From the NCBI GenBank assembly GCA_937952085.1, contig CALFYQ010000081.1, positions 1-7,391 of the forward strand: 7,391 bases of DNA, given 5' to 3'. The notes under the pieces were generated by a model. That model worked only from the letters and a program-made list of their open reading frames with translations, had not been told where the DNA came from and made no database searches. Positions 1 through 6,189 of the stretch are shown piece by piece (the first letter of the stretch is position 1; each line of letters begins with the position of its first letter). The translations under genes and the position numbers were made by a program. This stretch comes from an uncultured Paracoccaceae bacterium (GTDB lineage: Bacteria; Pseudomonadota; Alphaproteobacteria; Rhodobacterales; Rhodobacteraceae).

Positions 1-94
1 CTCACACGCCACCGGCGCGGCCAAGCGGCGGCGCCCAAGACCGGCCCGTTCCCGCCCGTCCAGCCCGCTTGCCTTCCCGGCCGCGCGTGCGCAA

Positions 95-733
95 ATGGTC
101 GCCATGGCCGCCTTGACGAGGATGGACATCGCGCGCGCCGTGCGTCTCGAAGGCGCGCGCCGCTCGGATTACGACCTCAACCCCGAGATCAAGCGGGAGG
201 CGCATGCCGGCCGCGTGCTCCGCCCGGCCGCGGTGCTCTGCGGCGTGGTCGAGCGGCCGCGCGGCCTCTCGGTGATCCTCACCCAGCGCCCCGCCAATCT
301 CCGCGACCATGCCGGGCAGATCGCCTTTCCCGGCGGCAAGAAGGACCCGGAGGACCCGGACGCGATCGCGACCGCGCTCCGCGAGGCCGAGGAGGAGGTC
401 GGCCTGCCCCGCTCCGCGGTGGACGTGCTCGGCGTGATCGACCCCTACGAGACCGGAACCGGGTTCCGCGTCGACCCGGTGGTCGGCTGGGTGGACCCGG
501 CGGCGCGCCTCGTGCTCGATCCGCTGGAAGTGGCGGAGGCCTTCGAGGCGCCGCTCGACTTCCTGCTCGATCCGGCCAACCTCAAGCGCCACAAGGGAAC
601 CTGGGGCGGGCGGGAGCGGCTCTACTACGCCATTCCCTGGCAGGGCCGGTATATCTGGGGCGCGACGGCCGGGATGCTGAAAAGCCTCGCCGACCGCGTC
701 GCCGCCCTCGCCGCGACCGACGCGGCGGAATGA
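95..733 (+). CDS. CoA pyrophosphatase-type Nudix hydrolase (NudL-like)
   Basis: Predicted Mg/Mn-dependent cytosolic hydrolase that cleaves the diphosphate of coenzyme A or similar nucleotide diphosphates. What is seen: 212 residues with the CoA-Nudix signature at about residues 61-104. It begins ILTQR, contains LRDHAGQIAFPGG, and ends in the Nudix helix TALREAEEEVGL (R96, E97, E100, E101, G103 supply the metal-binding core). The HAGQ-FPGG block directly before the Nudix box is characteristic of the CoA subgroup, although substrate cannot be proven from sequence. The start is uncertain: ATGs at 95, 104 and 122 are in frame and none has a well-spaced Shine-Dalgarno. The reading frame is open to the window edge. 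Relatives usually have about 15-25 residues before the DLNP motif, so 122 is as plausible as 95. The stop overlaps the next gene's start (ATGA), suggesting translational coupling. Confidence 0.9.
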   Translation: MVAMAALTRMDIARAVRLEGARRSDYDLNPEIKREAHAGRVLRPAAVLCGVVERPRGLSVILTQRPANLRDHAGQIAFPGGKKDPEDPDAIATALREAEEEVGLPRSAVDVLGVIDPYETGTGFRVDPVVGWVDPAARLVLDPLEVAEAFEAPLDFLLDPANLKRHKGTWGGRERLYYAIPWQGRYIWGATAGMLKSLADRVAALAATDAAE

Positions 734-1875
734 CCCGGATCGCGCCGGACTGGCTCGCCGCCCCCGAGACGCGGGCGGCGATCTCGGCGCTCGCCCCGCT
801 CTCTCCCCGTTTCGTCGGCGGCTGCGTGCGGGACGCGCTGCTCGGCCGGCCGGGCGGCGATGTCGACATCTGCGTCGCCGCGCCGCCCGAGGCGACGATC
901 CGCGCCGCCGAGGCGGCCGGGCTCCGCGTCCACCCGACCGGGCTCGACCATGGCGTGGTGACGGTGGTGGCGAAGGGCCGCCCCTTTGAGGTGGCGAGCC
1001 TCCGGCGGGACGTGGCGACCGACGGCCGCCGCGCCATCGTCGCCTATGCCGAGCGGATCGGGGAAGACGCCGCGCGGCGGGACTTCACGATGAACGCGCT
1101 CTACGCCGCGCCGGACGGAACCGTCCTCGACCCGACCGGCGAAGGGCTGGCGGACCTTGCAGCCGGCCGGCTCCGCTTCGTCGGCGACCCGGTGGCGCGG
1201 GTGGCGGAGGACTATCTCCGCATCCTCCGGCTCTTCCGCTTTCACGCCCAGCTTGGCCTCGCCGGCTTCGATGCGGCCGCGCTCGACGCCGCCCGCGCGG
1301 GCGCGCCCGGCCTCGCCCGCGTCTCGAAGGAACGGATCGGTGCGGAGATGATCAAGCTCCTCGCCGCGCCGGACCCGGAGCCGGCGCTCGCGGCGATGGG
1401 CCCCGTCCTCGCCACCGCGCTGCCGGGCGCCGCGCCCTTCGCCGGCCTCGTCGCCGCCGAACGGGCGGCGGGGGAGGCGCCGGACGCGCTCCGCCGCCTC
1501 GCCGCGTCAGGCGCGCCGCAGGCGCCCCGGGCGCTCCGCCTCTCCCGCGCCGAGGGCGCGCGGCTCGGCGCGATCCGCGCGGCGCTCTGCGGCGGGCAGG
1601 CGCCGGCGGAGGCGGCCTTTCGCCACGGGGCCGAAGCGGCGCGCGACGCGATCCTCATCCGCGCCGCGCGGGGCGAGGCGCCGCCCGCGGGCTGGCGCGC
1701 CGAAATCGCCCGTGGCGCCGCGGCCGCGCCGCCCGTCACTGCGGCGGACCTGATCGCCCGCGGCGCCCGGCCCGGCCCGGCGCTCGGCCGCGCGCTGAGG
1801 GAGGCGGAGGACCGCTGGCTCGCCTCCGGCCTGAAGGCGAGCCGAGAGGAGCTTCTCGCGCCCCACGCGAATTGA
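730..1875 (+). CDS. CCA tRNA nucleotidyltransferase / poly(A) polymerase family protein
   Basis: Class II nucleotidyltransferase expected to add or repair the 3'-CCA end of tRNAs; a poly(A) polymerase role cannot be excluded from sequence. What is seen in 381 residues: the nucleotide-binding motif GGCVRDALLGR at 30-40, the catalytic metal-binding pair DVD (D44, D46), the EVASLRRDV strand at about 87-95, the RRDFTMNALYA block at 116-126 that contributes to the nucleotide-selection pocket, and the DYLRILRLFRF helix at 161-171 that opens the tRNA-binding region. There is no C-terminal HD phosphohydrolase domain, as in many alphaproteobacterial members. The C-terminal half is Ala/Arg-rich and poorly conserved to the eye. 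Its ATG lies within the stop of the Nudix gene (ATGA), so the two are probably one transcript. Its TGA stop lies inside the candidate -35 element of dnaN. Confidence 0.92.
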   Translation: MTRIAPDWLAAPETRAAISALAPLSPRFVGGCVRDALLGRPGGDVDICVAAPPEATIRAAEAAGLRVHPTGLDHGVVTVVAKGRPFEVASLRRDVATDGRRAIVAYAERIGEDAARRDFTMNALYAAPDGTVLDPTGEGLADLAAGRLRFVGDPVARVAEDYLRILRLFRFHAQLGLAGFDAAALDAARAGAPGLARVSKERIGAEMIKLLAAPDPEPALAAMGPVLATALPGAAPFAGLVAAERAAGEAPDALRRLAASGAPQAPRALRLSRAEGARLGAIRAALCGGQAPAEAAFRHGAEAARDAILIRAARGEAPPAGWRAEIARGAAAAPPVTAADLIARGARPGPALGRALREAEDRWLASGLKASREELLAPHAN

Positions 1876-1899
1876 CGCGGGCGGCGGTTTCGCTAGGCT
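1872..1899 (+). promoter_or_regulatory. Candidate sigma-70 promoter for dnaN-recF
   Basis: TTGACG at 1872-1877 matches the -35 consensus in five of six positions. It is followed after 16 nt by TAGGCT at 1894-1899, a weaker -10 hexamer. The -35 overlaps the stop codon of the upstream nucleotidyltransferase gene. Transcription would begin near 1906 and leave about 40 nt of leader before the dnaN ATG. That leader holds a GGGGGA purine run at 1933-1939 as the likely ribosome binding site. A small ctccc/gggag stem (1898-1902 with 1913-1917) overlaps the -10 and may be incidental. This is a by-eye match in GC-rich DNA and is unproven. Confidence 0.45.
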
Positions 1900-1945
1900 C
1901 CCGCGTCCGACCGGGAGAGTTGCGCGGCGCGCGGGGGGACGAGGC

Positions 1946-3058
1946 ATGAAGGTCAAGATCGAGCGGGCCGCGCTCCTGAAGGCGATGAGCCGCGCGCAGG
2001 GCGTCGTCGAGCGGCGGAACACCATCCCGATCCTCTCCAACGCGCTGATCGAGGCCTCGGACGGCGCGGTGCGCTTCCGCGCCACCGATCTCGACATCGA
2101 GGTGCAGGAGACGGCGCCCGCCACGGTCGAGAAACCGGGCGCCACCACCGCGCCCGCGCACGTTCTTCACGAGATCGCCCGCAAGCTGCCGGACGGCGCC
2201 GAAGTGACGCTCGACGCGAAGGAGGACGGGCGGCTCGAGGTGTCCGCCGGCCGCTCCCGCTTCTCGCTGCCGACCCTGCCGCGGGAAGATTTCCCGGTCA
2301 TGGCCTCGGCGACCTACGCCACCAGCTACCCGATCCCGGCGCCGGTGCTCCGCCGCCTCTTCGAGAAGGCGAGCTTCGCGATCTCCACCGAGGAGACGCG
2401 CTACTATCTCAACGGCGTCTTCCTCCACGCGCCGGAGGGCGGCGCCCCGACGCTCCGCGCCGTCGCGACCGACGGTCACCGCCTCGCCCGGATCGACGCC
2501 GACCTGCCCGAGGGCGCCGCCGGCTGCCCCGGCGTGATCGTGCCGCGAAAGACGGTGGGCGAGCTCCGGAAGCTGCTCGAGGACGACGAGGCGGTGATCG
2601 GCGTCTCCGTCTCCGAGACCAAGATCCGCTTCGAATCCGGCCCGCTCACCCTCACCTCGAAGGTGATCGACGGCTCCTTCCCCGACTACACCCGCGTCAT
2701 TCCCTCCGGCCACACCCGCCGGCTCGAGGTCGACGCCAGCGAGTTCGCCAAGGCCGTCGACCGCGTCGCCACCGTCTCGGCCGACCGCACCCGCGCGGTG
2801 AAGCTGGCGCTCGCGGAGGACCGGCTGACGCTCTCCGTCTCCACCCCGGAAGCCGCCTCCGCCTCCGACGAGATCGCCGTCGCATACGCCGACGAGCCGA
2901 TGGAGATCGGCTTCAACGCCCGCTACCTCCTCGAAATCGCCGGGCAGGTGGACCGGGAGAACGCGGTCCTCCTTTTCAACGGGCCGGGCGACCCGACGCT
3001 GGTGCGCGAGGGCGACGACGAGTCGGCGATCTACGTCGTCATGCCGATGCGGGTCTAG
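1946..3058 (+). CDS. dnaN: DNA polymerase III subunit beta (sliding clamp)
   Basis: Forms the ring-shaped homodimer that encircles DNA, tethers DNA polymerase III for processive replication, and docks other polymerases and repair proteins. The protein is 370 residues, the usual length, and covers the three repeated clamp folds (roughly 1-122, 123-247 and 248-370). Recognisable landmarks are RNTIPILSN at 24-32 in domain 1, the segment EETRYYLNGVFLH in domain 2, FPDYTRVIP at the domain 2/3 junction, and the C-terminal YVVMPMRV that forms part of the client-binding pocket. The reading frame is intact with no sign of truncation. The start is supported by the conserved MKVKIERAALLKAM opening and a purine-rich run seven nt upstream. 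It is followed after 12 nt by recF, the classic pairing. The usual partner dnaA is not upstream; a nucleotidyltransferase gene is there instead. Confidence 0.98.
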   Translation: MKVKIERAALLKAMSRAQGVVERRNTIPILSNALIEASDGAVRFRATDLDIEVQETAPATVEKPGATTAPAHVLHEIARKLPDGAEVTLDAKEDGRLEVSAGRSRFSLPTLPREDFPVMASATYATSYPIPAPVLRRLFEKASFAISTEETRYYLNGVFLHAPEGGAPTLRAVATDGHRLARIDADLPEGAAGCPGVIVPRKTVGELRKLLEDDEAVIGVSVSETKIRFESGPLTLTSKVIDGSFPDYTRVIPSGHTRRLEVDASEFAKAVDRVATVSADRTRAVKLALAEDRLTLSVSTPEAASASDEIAVAYADEPMEIGFNARYLLEIAGQVDRENAVLLFNGPGDPTLVREGDDESAIYVVMPMRV

Positions 3059-3070
3059 GCCGCGGGGGCG

Positions 3071-4177
3071 ATGGCCCGGCTCCGGCGGCTCACCCTTTCC
3101 CATTTCCGCTCGCACCGCGTCCTCTCGCTCGAGGCGGAAGGCGGCATGGTCGCGCTCCATGGCCCGAACGGCGCCGGCAAGACCAACGTGCTCGAAGCGA
3201 TCTCCATGCTCTCGCCGGGCCGCGGCCTCCGCCGCGCCGCGCCCGAAGATCTGGTGCGCCGGCCGGAGGCGATCGGCTGGAAGGTCTCGGCGCTGATCGA
3301 GGGGCCGGACGGGCCTTCCGAGGTCGAAACCGCCGCCCAGCCCGGCGCGCGGCGGGAGGTGCGGGTGGACGGCAAGGCCGCGCCGCAGGCCGCGCTCGGC
3401 CGGCTCCTCCCCATGCTCTGGCTCACCCCGGCGATGGACCGGCTCTGGGCCGAGGGGCCGGGCGAGCGGCGCCGCTTTCTCGACCGCATGGCGCTCGCCT
3501 TCGCGCCCGGCCATGGCGACGCCGCGCTCGGCTACGAGAAGGCGATGCGGGAGCGGACGCGGCTTCTGACCGAAGGCCCGGCGGACCCCGCCTGGCTCTC
3601 GGCCCTCGAAGCCCGCATGGCGGAGGCCGGCGCCGCCCTCGCCCGCGCCCGCGCCGAAACGATCGCCCGCCTCGCCGCGGCGATGGCCGGCGCCGCCTCC
3701 GCCTTTCCCCGCGCCATCCTCCGGATCGAGGGCGCCTCGGAGGCCGCGCTCGGCGCCGCCCTCGCCGCCGGGGCGGAGATGGACGCCGCAGAGATCACCG
3801 AAGCCGCCGCGCTCCGCGCCCGCCTCGCCACGGGGCGAAGGGCCGACGCCGCGGCGGCCCGCGCCCTCGAAGGCCCGCACCGCTCCGACCTGCTCGCGGT
3901 CCACGAGGCGAAGGGGGTGGAGGCCAGGCTCGCCTCCACCGGCGAGCAGAAGGCGCTCCTCATCGCCATGGTGCTCGCCCATGCCCGCGCGCTGAAGGCG
4001 GAGGCGGGGGCGCCGCCGCTCCTCCTTCTCGACGAGGTGGCGGCGCATCTCGACGCCGCCCGCCGCGCCGCGCTCTACGACGAGATCGCCGCGCTCGGCG
4101 CCGAAGCCTGGATGACCGGGACGGGCCCCGAGCTTTTCGAAGCGTTAGGGGGAAGGGGTCGGCTCGTCGGGCTCTGA
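3071..4177 (+). CDS. recF: DNA replication/repair protein RecF
   Basis: SMC-like ATPase that, with RecO and RecR, helps load RecA at single-strand gaps and stabilises stalled replication forks. What is seen in 368 residues: Walker A GPNGAGKT at 31-38 after the N-terminal LTLSHFRSHR segment, the family landmark GPHRSDL at 268-274, the ABC signature STGEQKALL at 289-297, and Walker B LLLLDEVAAHLD at 317-328 with catalytic D321/E322. The central arm (about 140-260) is unusually Ala/Arg-rich but is where RecF proteins vary. The start ATG is 12 nt after the dnaN stop with only a weak G-rich Shine-Dalgarno, so translation may be coupled to dnaN. gyrB, often next in this cluster, does not follow. 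The last 33 nt overlap, on the opposite strand, the end of the GNAT gene. Confidence 0.96.
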   Translation: MARLRRLTLSHFRSHRVLSLEAEGGMVALHGPNGAGKTNVLEAISMLSPGRGLRRAAPEDLVRRPEAIGWKVSALIEGPDGPSEVETAAQPGARREVRVDGKAAPQAALGRLLPMLWLTPAMDRLWAEGPGERRRFLDRMALAFAPGHGDAALGYEKAMRERTRLLTEGPADPAWLSALEARMAEAGAALARARAETIARLAAAMAGAASAFPRAILRIEGASEAALGAALAAGAEMDAAEITEAAALRARLATGRRADAAAARALEGPHRSDLLAVHEAKGVEARLASTGEQKALLIAMVLAHARALKAEAGAPPLLLLDEVAAHLDAARRAALYDEIAALGAEAWMTGTGPELFEALGGRGRLVGL

Positions 4178-4660
4178 GGCCCGCGGCGCGGCGCCGAGGA
4201 GGAGCGCGTCGAACCGGGCTCCGTCGGCCCAATAGTTCGCGATATGCGCCTCCTCCTCCATGAAGCGGCGGTAGAAGGCCCGCGCCCGCTCGTTCCGCCG
4301 GAGCGCCGTGAGCCAGAGAAAGGCGCCGCCCGCCGCCTTCACCTCCCGCGCCGCGGCGCGGAGGAGATCGAGCCCGAGCCCGCCGCCGCGCCGTTCCTCG
4401 ACGACGTAGAGATCGGTGACGAAGGCGCCCGGCCGCGCGATCGGCGTCTCCCAGGCGACGTGCCAGAAGACGAAGCCGACCGGGCGCGCGCCCTCCTCCG
4501 CGATCAGGCAGGAGACCGGCCCCTCGGGCGCGATCACGAAGCGCCGCGCCGCCGCCTCGTCGAACCGCCCCACCTCGTCGCCTTCGAGCGTCGAAAGCGC
4601 CGCCACCATGGCGACAAGGGCCGCCGCATCCTCGTCGCGCGGCGGCCGGATCCGTATCAT
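4145..4660 (-). CDS. GNAT-family N-acetyltransferase
   Basis: Predicted cytosolic enzyme transferring an acetyl group from acetyl-CoA to an amine; the acceptor is unknown. The 171-residue protein opens with the typical MIRIRPPRDEDAAAL strand-helix. It carries the acetyl-CoA pyrophosphate-binding motif R-x-x-G-x-G at R91-G94-G96 after the FVTDLYVVEERR strand, and has the late NERARAFYRRF helix (N123, Y130) typical of the fold. The start at 4660 is chosen because it fits the GNAT N-terminus and has a good GAGG ribosome site five nt upstream (4666-4669). The frame stays open far upstream, but that extension is out-of-frame sequence of the transporter gene and should be ignored. The start overlaps the transporter stop (ATGA), indicating coupling. 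The acidic, proline-rich tail (from about residue 160) is encoded opposite the end of recF. Confidence 0.92.
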   Translation of the reverse strand: MIRIRPPRDEDAAALVAMVAALSTLEGDEVGRFDEAAARRFVIAPEGPVSCLIAEEGARPVGFVFWHVAWETPIARPGAFVTDLYVVEERRGGGLGLDLLRAAAREVKAAGGAFLWLTALRRNERARAFYRRFMEEEAHIANYWADGARFDALLLGAAPRASEPDEPTPSP

Positions 4661-5823
4661 CGCCGCCTCAGCGCGAGGACGAGCCCGCCCGCCAGGACGC
4701 CCCAGAAGGCGCCCGAGATTCCCATCAGGCTGACGCCCGAAGCGGTGGCGAGCAGGGTGACGGCCGAAGCCTCCCGATCCTCCGGCCTCGCGAAGGCGGC
4801 GGCCGCGGCGCCGGCGAAGGCGCCCATCAGCGCCAGCCCCGCCACCGCCTCGATCAGCACCACCGGCGCCAGCGCCACGAACCCCGCCGCCAGCCCGGCG
4901 AAGAGGCCGAGGAGCACATAGGCGCCCCCCGCCGCGATGGCCGCCCAGTAGCGGCGCGCCGGATCCTTGTGGACCTCCTCGCCCATGCACATCGCCGCGG
5001 TGATGGCGGCGTAGTTGCAGGCGTGGCCGCCGAAGGGCGCCGCCAGCATCGTCGCGAAGCCCGAGATCGAGAGCGTGAGCGGCGCATGGGCCGGGTAGCC
5101 ATGCGCCTTCAGCACCGCCGCGCCCGGCAGGTTCTGCCCCGCCATCGTCACCACGTAGAGCGGCAGCGCGATGCCGATGAGCCCGCCGAATGTGAAGAGC
5201 GGCGTGACGAAGACCGGCTCCGCCATCGCCGCGGCGGAAAGCCCCGAAAGCGCCTCGGGCGCCGGCTTCACGCCGAAGATCACCACCAGCGCGAAGGCGA
5301 GAAGCGCGCCCGGCGAAGCCCAGACCCTGCCGATCCGCCCGCCGATCAGCCAGCCGGCGAGGATCGCGAGGCCCCAGACCGGGTTGAACGCCACCGCCCG
5401 GAACGGCGCGAGACAGAGCGTCAGCAGCACCCCGGCAAGGAGCGCCGCGGCGAGCGAGGAGGGGATCTTCTCCACCAGCCGGGCGAGCGGCCGGAAGAGC
5501 CCGGTCAGCGCCAAAAGGAGGCCGGAGACGAGGAACGCCCCAACCGCCTCGGCGAAGCCCCCCGGTAGCGCGCCCGAGGTGGCGAGGAGCGCAGCGCCCG
5601 GCGTCGACCAGGCGAGCGAGATCGGCGCCCGCGTCCGCGCGCAAAGGACAATCGCCGCCAGCCCCTTGGCGATGGCGATCGCCATCAGGCCCGAGGCCGC
5701 CTCCGCCTCGCTCGCCCCCGCGGCGCGCAGGCCCTGCAGCACCACCGCGAAGGAGGAGGCGAACCCGACGAAGGCGGCGAGCGCGCCCATGAAGAGCGCC
5801 GAGGCGGAAAGATCGCGAATCAT
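4657..5823 (-). CDS. BenE-family benzoate-type membrane transporter
   Basis: Inner-membrane secondary transporter of the BenE family, whose characterised members take up benzoate with protons. The true substrate here is unknown because no aromatic-degradation genes are nearby. With the start at 5823 the protein has 388 residues, the normal family length, and consists almost entirely of hydrophobic segments (roughly 10-12 helices). Family landmarks are AWSTPGAALL at 71-80, PLYVVTMAGQNLPG at 221-234 followed by a GYP segment, and APFGGHACNYAAITAA at 262-277 followed by CMGEEVHKDPARRY. Upstream codons to 5901 add an Arg-rich stretch with no family resemblance, so MIRDLSASALFMG is taken as the N-terminus. 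The ribosome site is weak (GAGA about 8 nt upstream). It is probably the first gene of a two-gene unit with the GNAT gene. Confidence 0.9.
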   Translation of the reverse strand: MIRDLSASALFMGALAAFVGFASSFAVVLQGLRAAGASEAEAASGLMAIAIAKGLAAIVLCARTRAPISLAWSTPGAALLATSGALPGGFAEAVGAFLVSGLLLALTGLFRPLARLVEKIPSSLAAALLAGVLLTLCLAPFRAVAFNPVWGLAILAGWLIGGRIGRVWASPGALLAFALVVIFGVKPAPEALSGLSAAAMAEPVFVTPLFTFGGLIGIALPLYVVTMAGQNLPGAAVLKAHGYPAHAPLTLSISGFATMLAAPFGGHACNYAAITAAMCMGEEVHKDPARRYWAAIAAGGAYVLLGLFAGLAAGFVALAPVVLIEAVAGLALMGAFAGAAAAAFARPEDREASAVTLLATASGVSLMGISGAFWGVLAGGLVLALRRR

Positions 5824-5942
5824 GAGGGTTTCTCGCCCGGCCGCAACGCGCCGGCAAGCAGCCGAGCGGCGCCGAGCGAGGCGGTCCGCCGTTTCGCGCA
5901 CCTTGCGTCAACCACCTGAGGTCGAGCGTCGCGCGGGGGGCC

Positions 5943-5964
5943 GCGCCCGCCCCCGGGCGGGCGC
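5943..5964. other. Strong GC hairpin, 10-bp inverted repeat
   Basis: GCGCCCGCCC at 5943-5952 and GGGCGGGCGC at 5955-5964 are perfect reverse complements separated by only two bases (in practice a 9-bp stem with a 4-nt loop). On the minus strand it lies 226 nt after the TIR-DnaJ stop and about 120 nt before the transporter start. It could act as a terminator or attenuator, but neither strand has a T-run after it, so a factor-independent terminator is not supported. Confidence 0.5.
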
Positions 5965-5996
5965 CTGATCGGGCGGGAACGGGCGCTTCATGGCGT

Positions 5997-6037
5997 CGCC
6001 CCGACCTCGGCCAGAACGACTCATTACAGTCGGGGCG
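5997..6037. other. Perfect 9-bp inverted repeat with 23-nt loop
   Basis: CGCCCCGAC at 5997-6005 and GTCGGGGCG at 6029-6037 pair perfectly around a 23-nt loop (6006-6028). The loop has a lower GC content than its surroundings and includes CATTACA. The structure is symmetrical, so it could form in RNA from either strand or act as a protein-binding palindrome upstream of the transporter. There is no poly-T tail. Its function is unknown. Confidence 0.5.
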
Positions 6038-6189
6038 CCCGCCCGCGAGGAGGGACGGGCGCGGTCCGGGCTGGTCGCACGGGCCGGGAGCTGTGGCGAA
6101 GGCGCGACCCAACTCGACAATCTGATCGGCGGAGTTCGAGCTTCCTTCCGCGCACCCCAGCAAGCCGCTAGATCGTCAGCCGCGCGGCC

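Larger units (their letters stand above)
5824..6189. other. 366-nt gene-free region between the transporter and TIR-DnaJ genes
   Basis: Both flanking genes lie on the minus strand, so this is the downstream region of the TIR-DnaJ gene and the leader of the transporter. Short open frames exist on both strands (about 70 codons each), but their translations are low-complexity Arg/Pro/Ala strings with no recognisable motif. Two perfect inverted repeats (5943-5964 and 5997-6037) are listed separately. A minus-strand TTGACG at 5911-5906 could be a -35 element for the transporter, but there is no credible -10 at the right distance. No tRNA, attachment site or transposon end is evident. The TIR-DnaJ frame does not continue into this region. 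Confidence 0.6.

Noticed and set aside
43..60. A 14-base inverted match (GGGCGGGAACGGGC) between about 43-60 and 5972-5985
   Set aside because: Short match in GC-rich DNA across 7 kb is expected by chance, and there are no further copies or flanking duplications to suggest a mobile element.
1..116. Possible 3' end of an upstream plus-strand gene, stop TGA at 114-116
   Set aside because: The frame translates to Pro/Arg-rich sequence with no family resemblance, so a gene tail cannot be supported; I see no identifiable feature in 1-94.
2..592. Minus-strand open frame opposite the Nudix gene
   Set aside because: Low-complexity Arg/His/Gly translation without motifs; the plus strand carries a clear Nudix signature.
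1736..4048. A 770-codon minus-strand open frame opposite dnaN and recF
   Set aside because: It is a shadow of two well-identified genes. Its translation is Arg/Gly/Glu-rich with no domain, and such long antisense frames are common in very GC-rich coding DNA.
5824..5901. N-terminal extension of the BenE transporter to the ATG at 5901
   Set aside because: The extra 26 residues are Arg-rich and unlike the family. Starting at 5823 gives the normal length and a typical first membrane segment.
6125..6155. tRNA T-arm-like sequence around GAGTTCGAGCTTCC
   Set aside because: No matching acceptor stem, D-arm or anticodon stem at the required distances on either strand.
4661..6163. Upstream extension of the GNAT frame to 6163 (672 codons in total)
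   Set aside because: The added part is out-of-frame antisense to nothing recognisable and overlaps the transporter gene in another frame. The GNAT fold starts exactly at the ATG at 4660, which has its own ribosome site.
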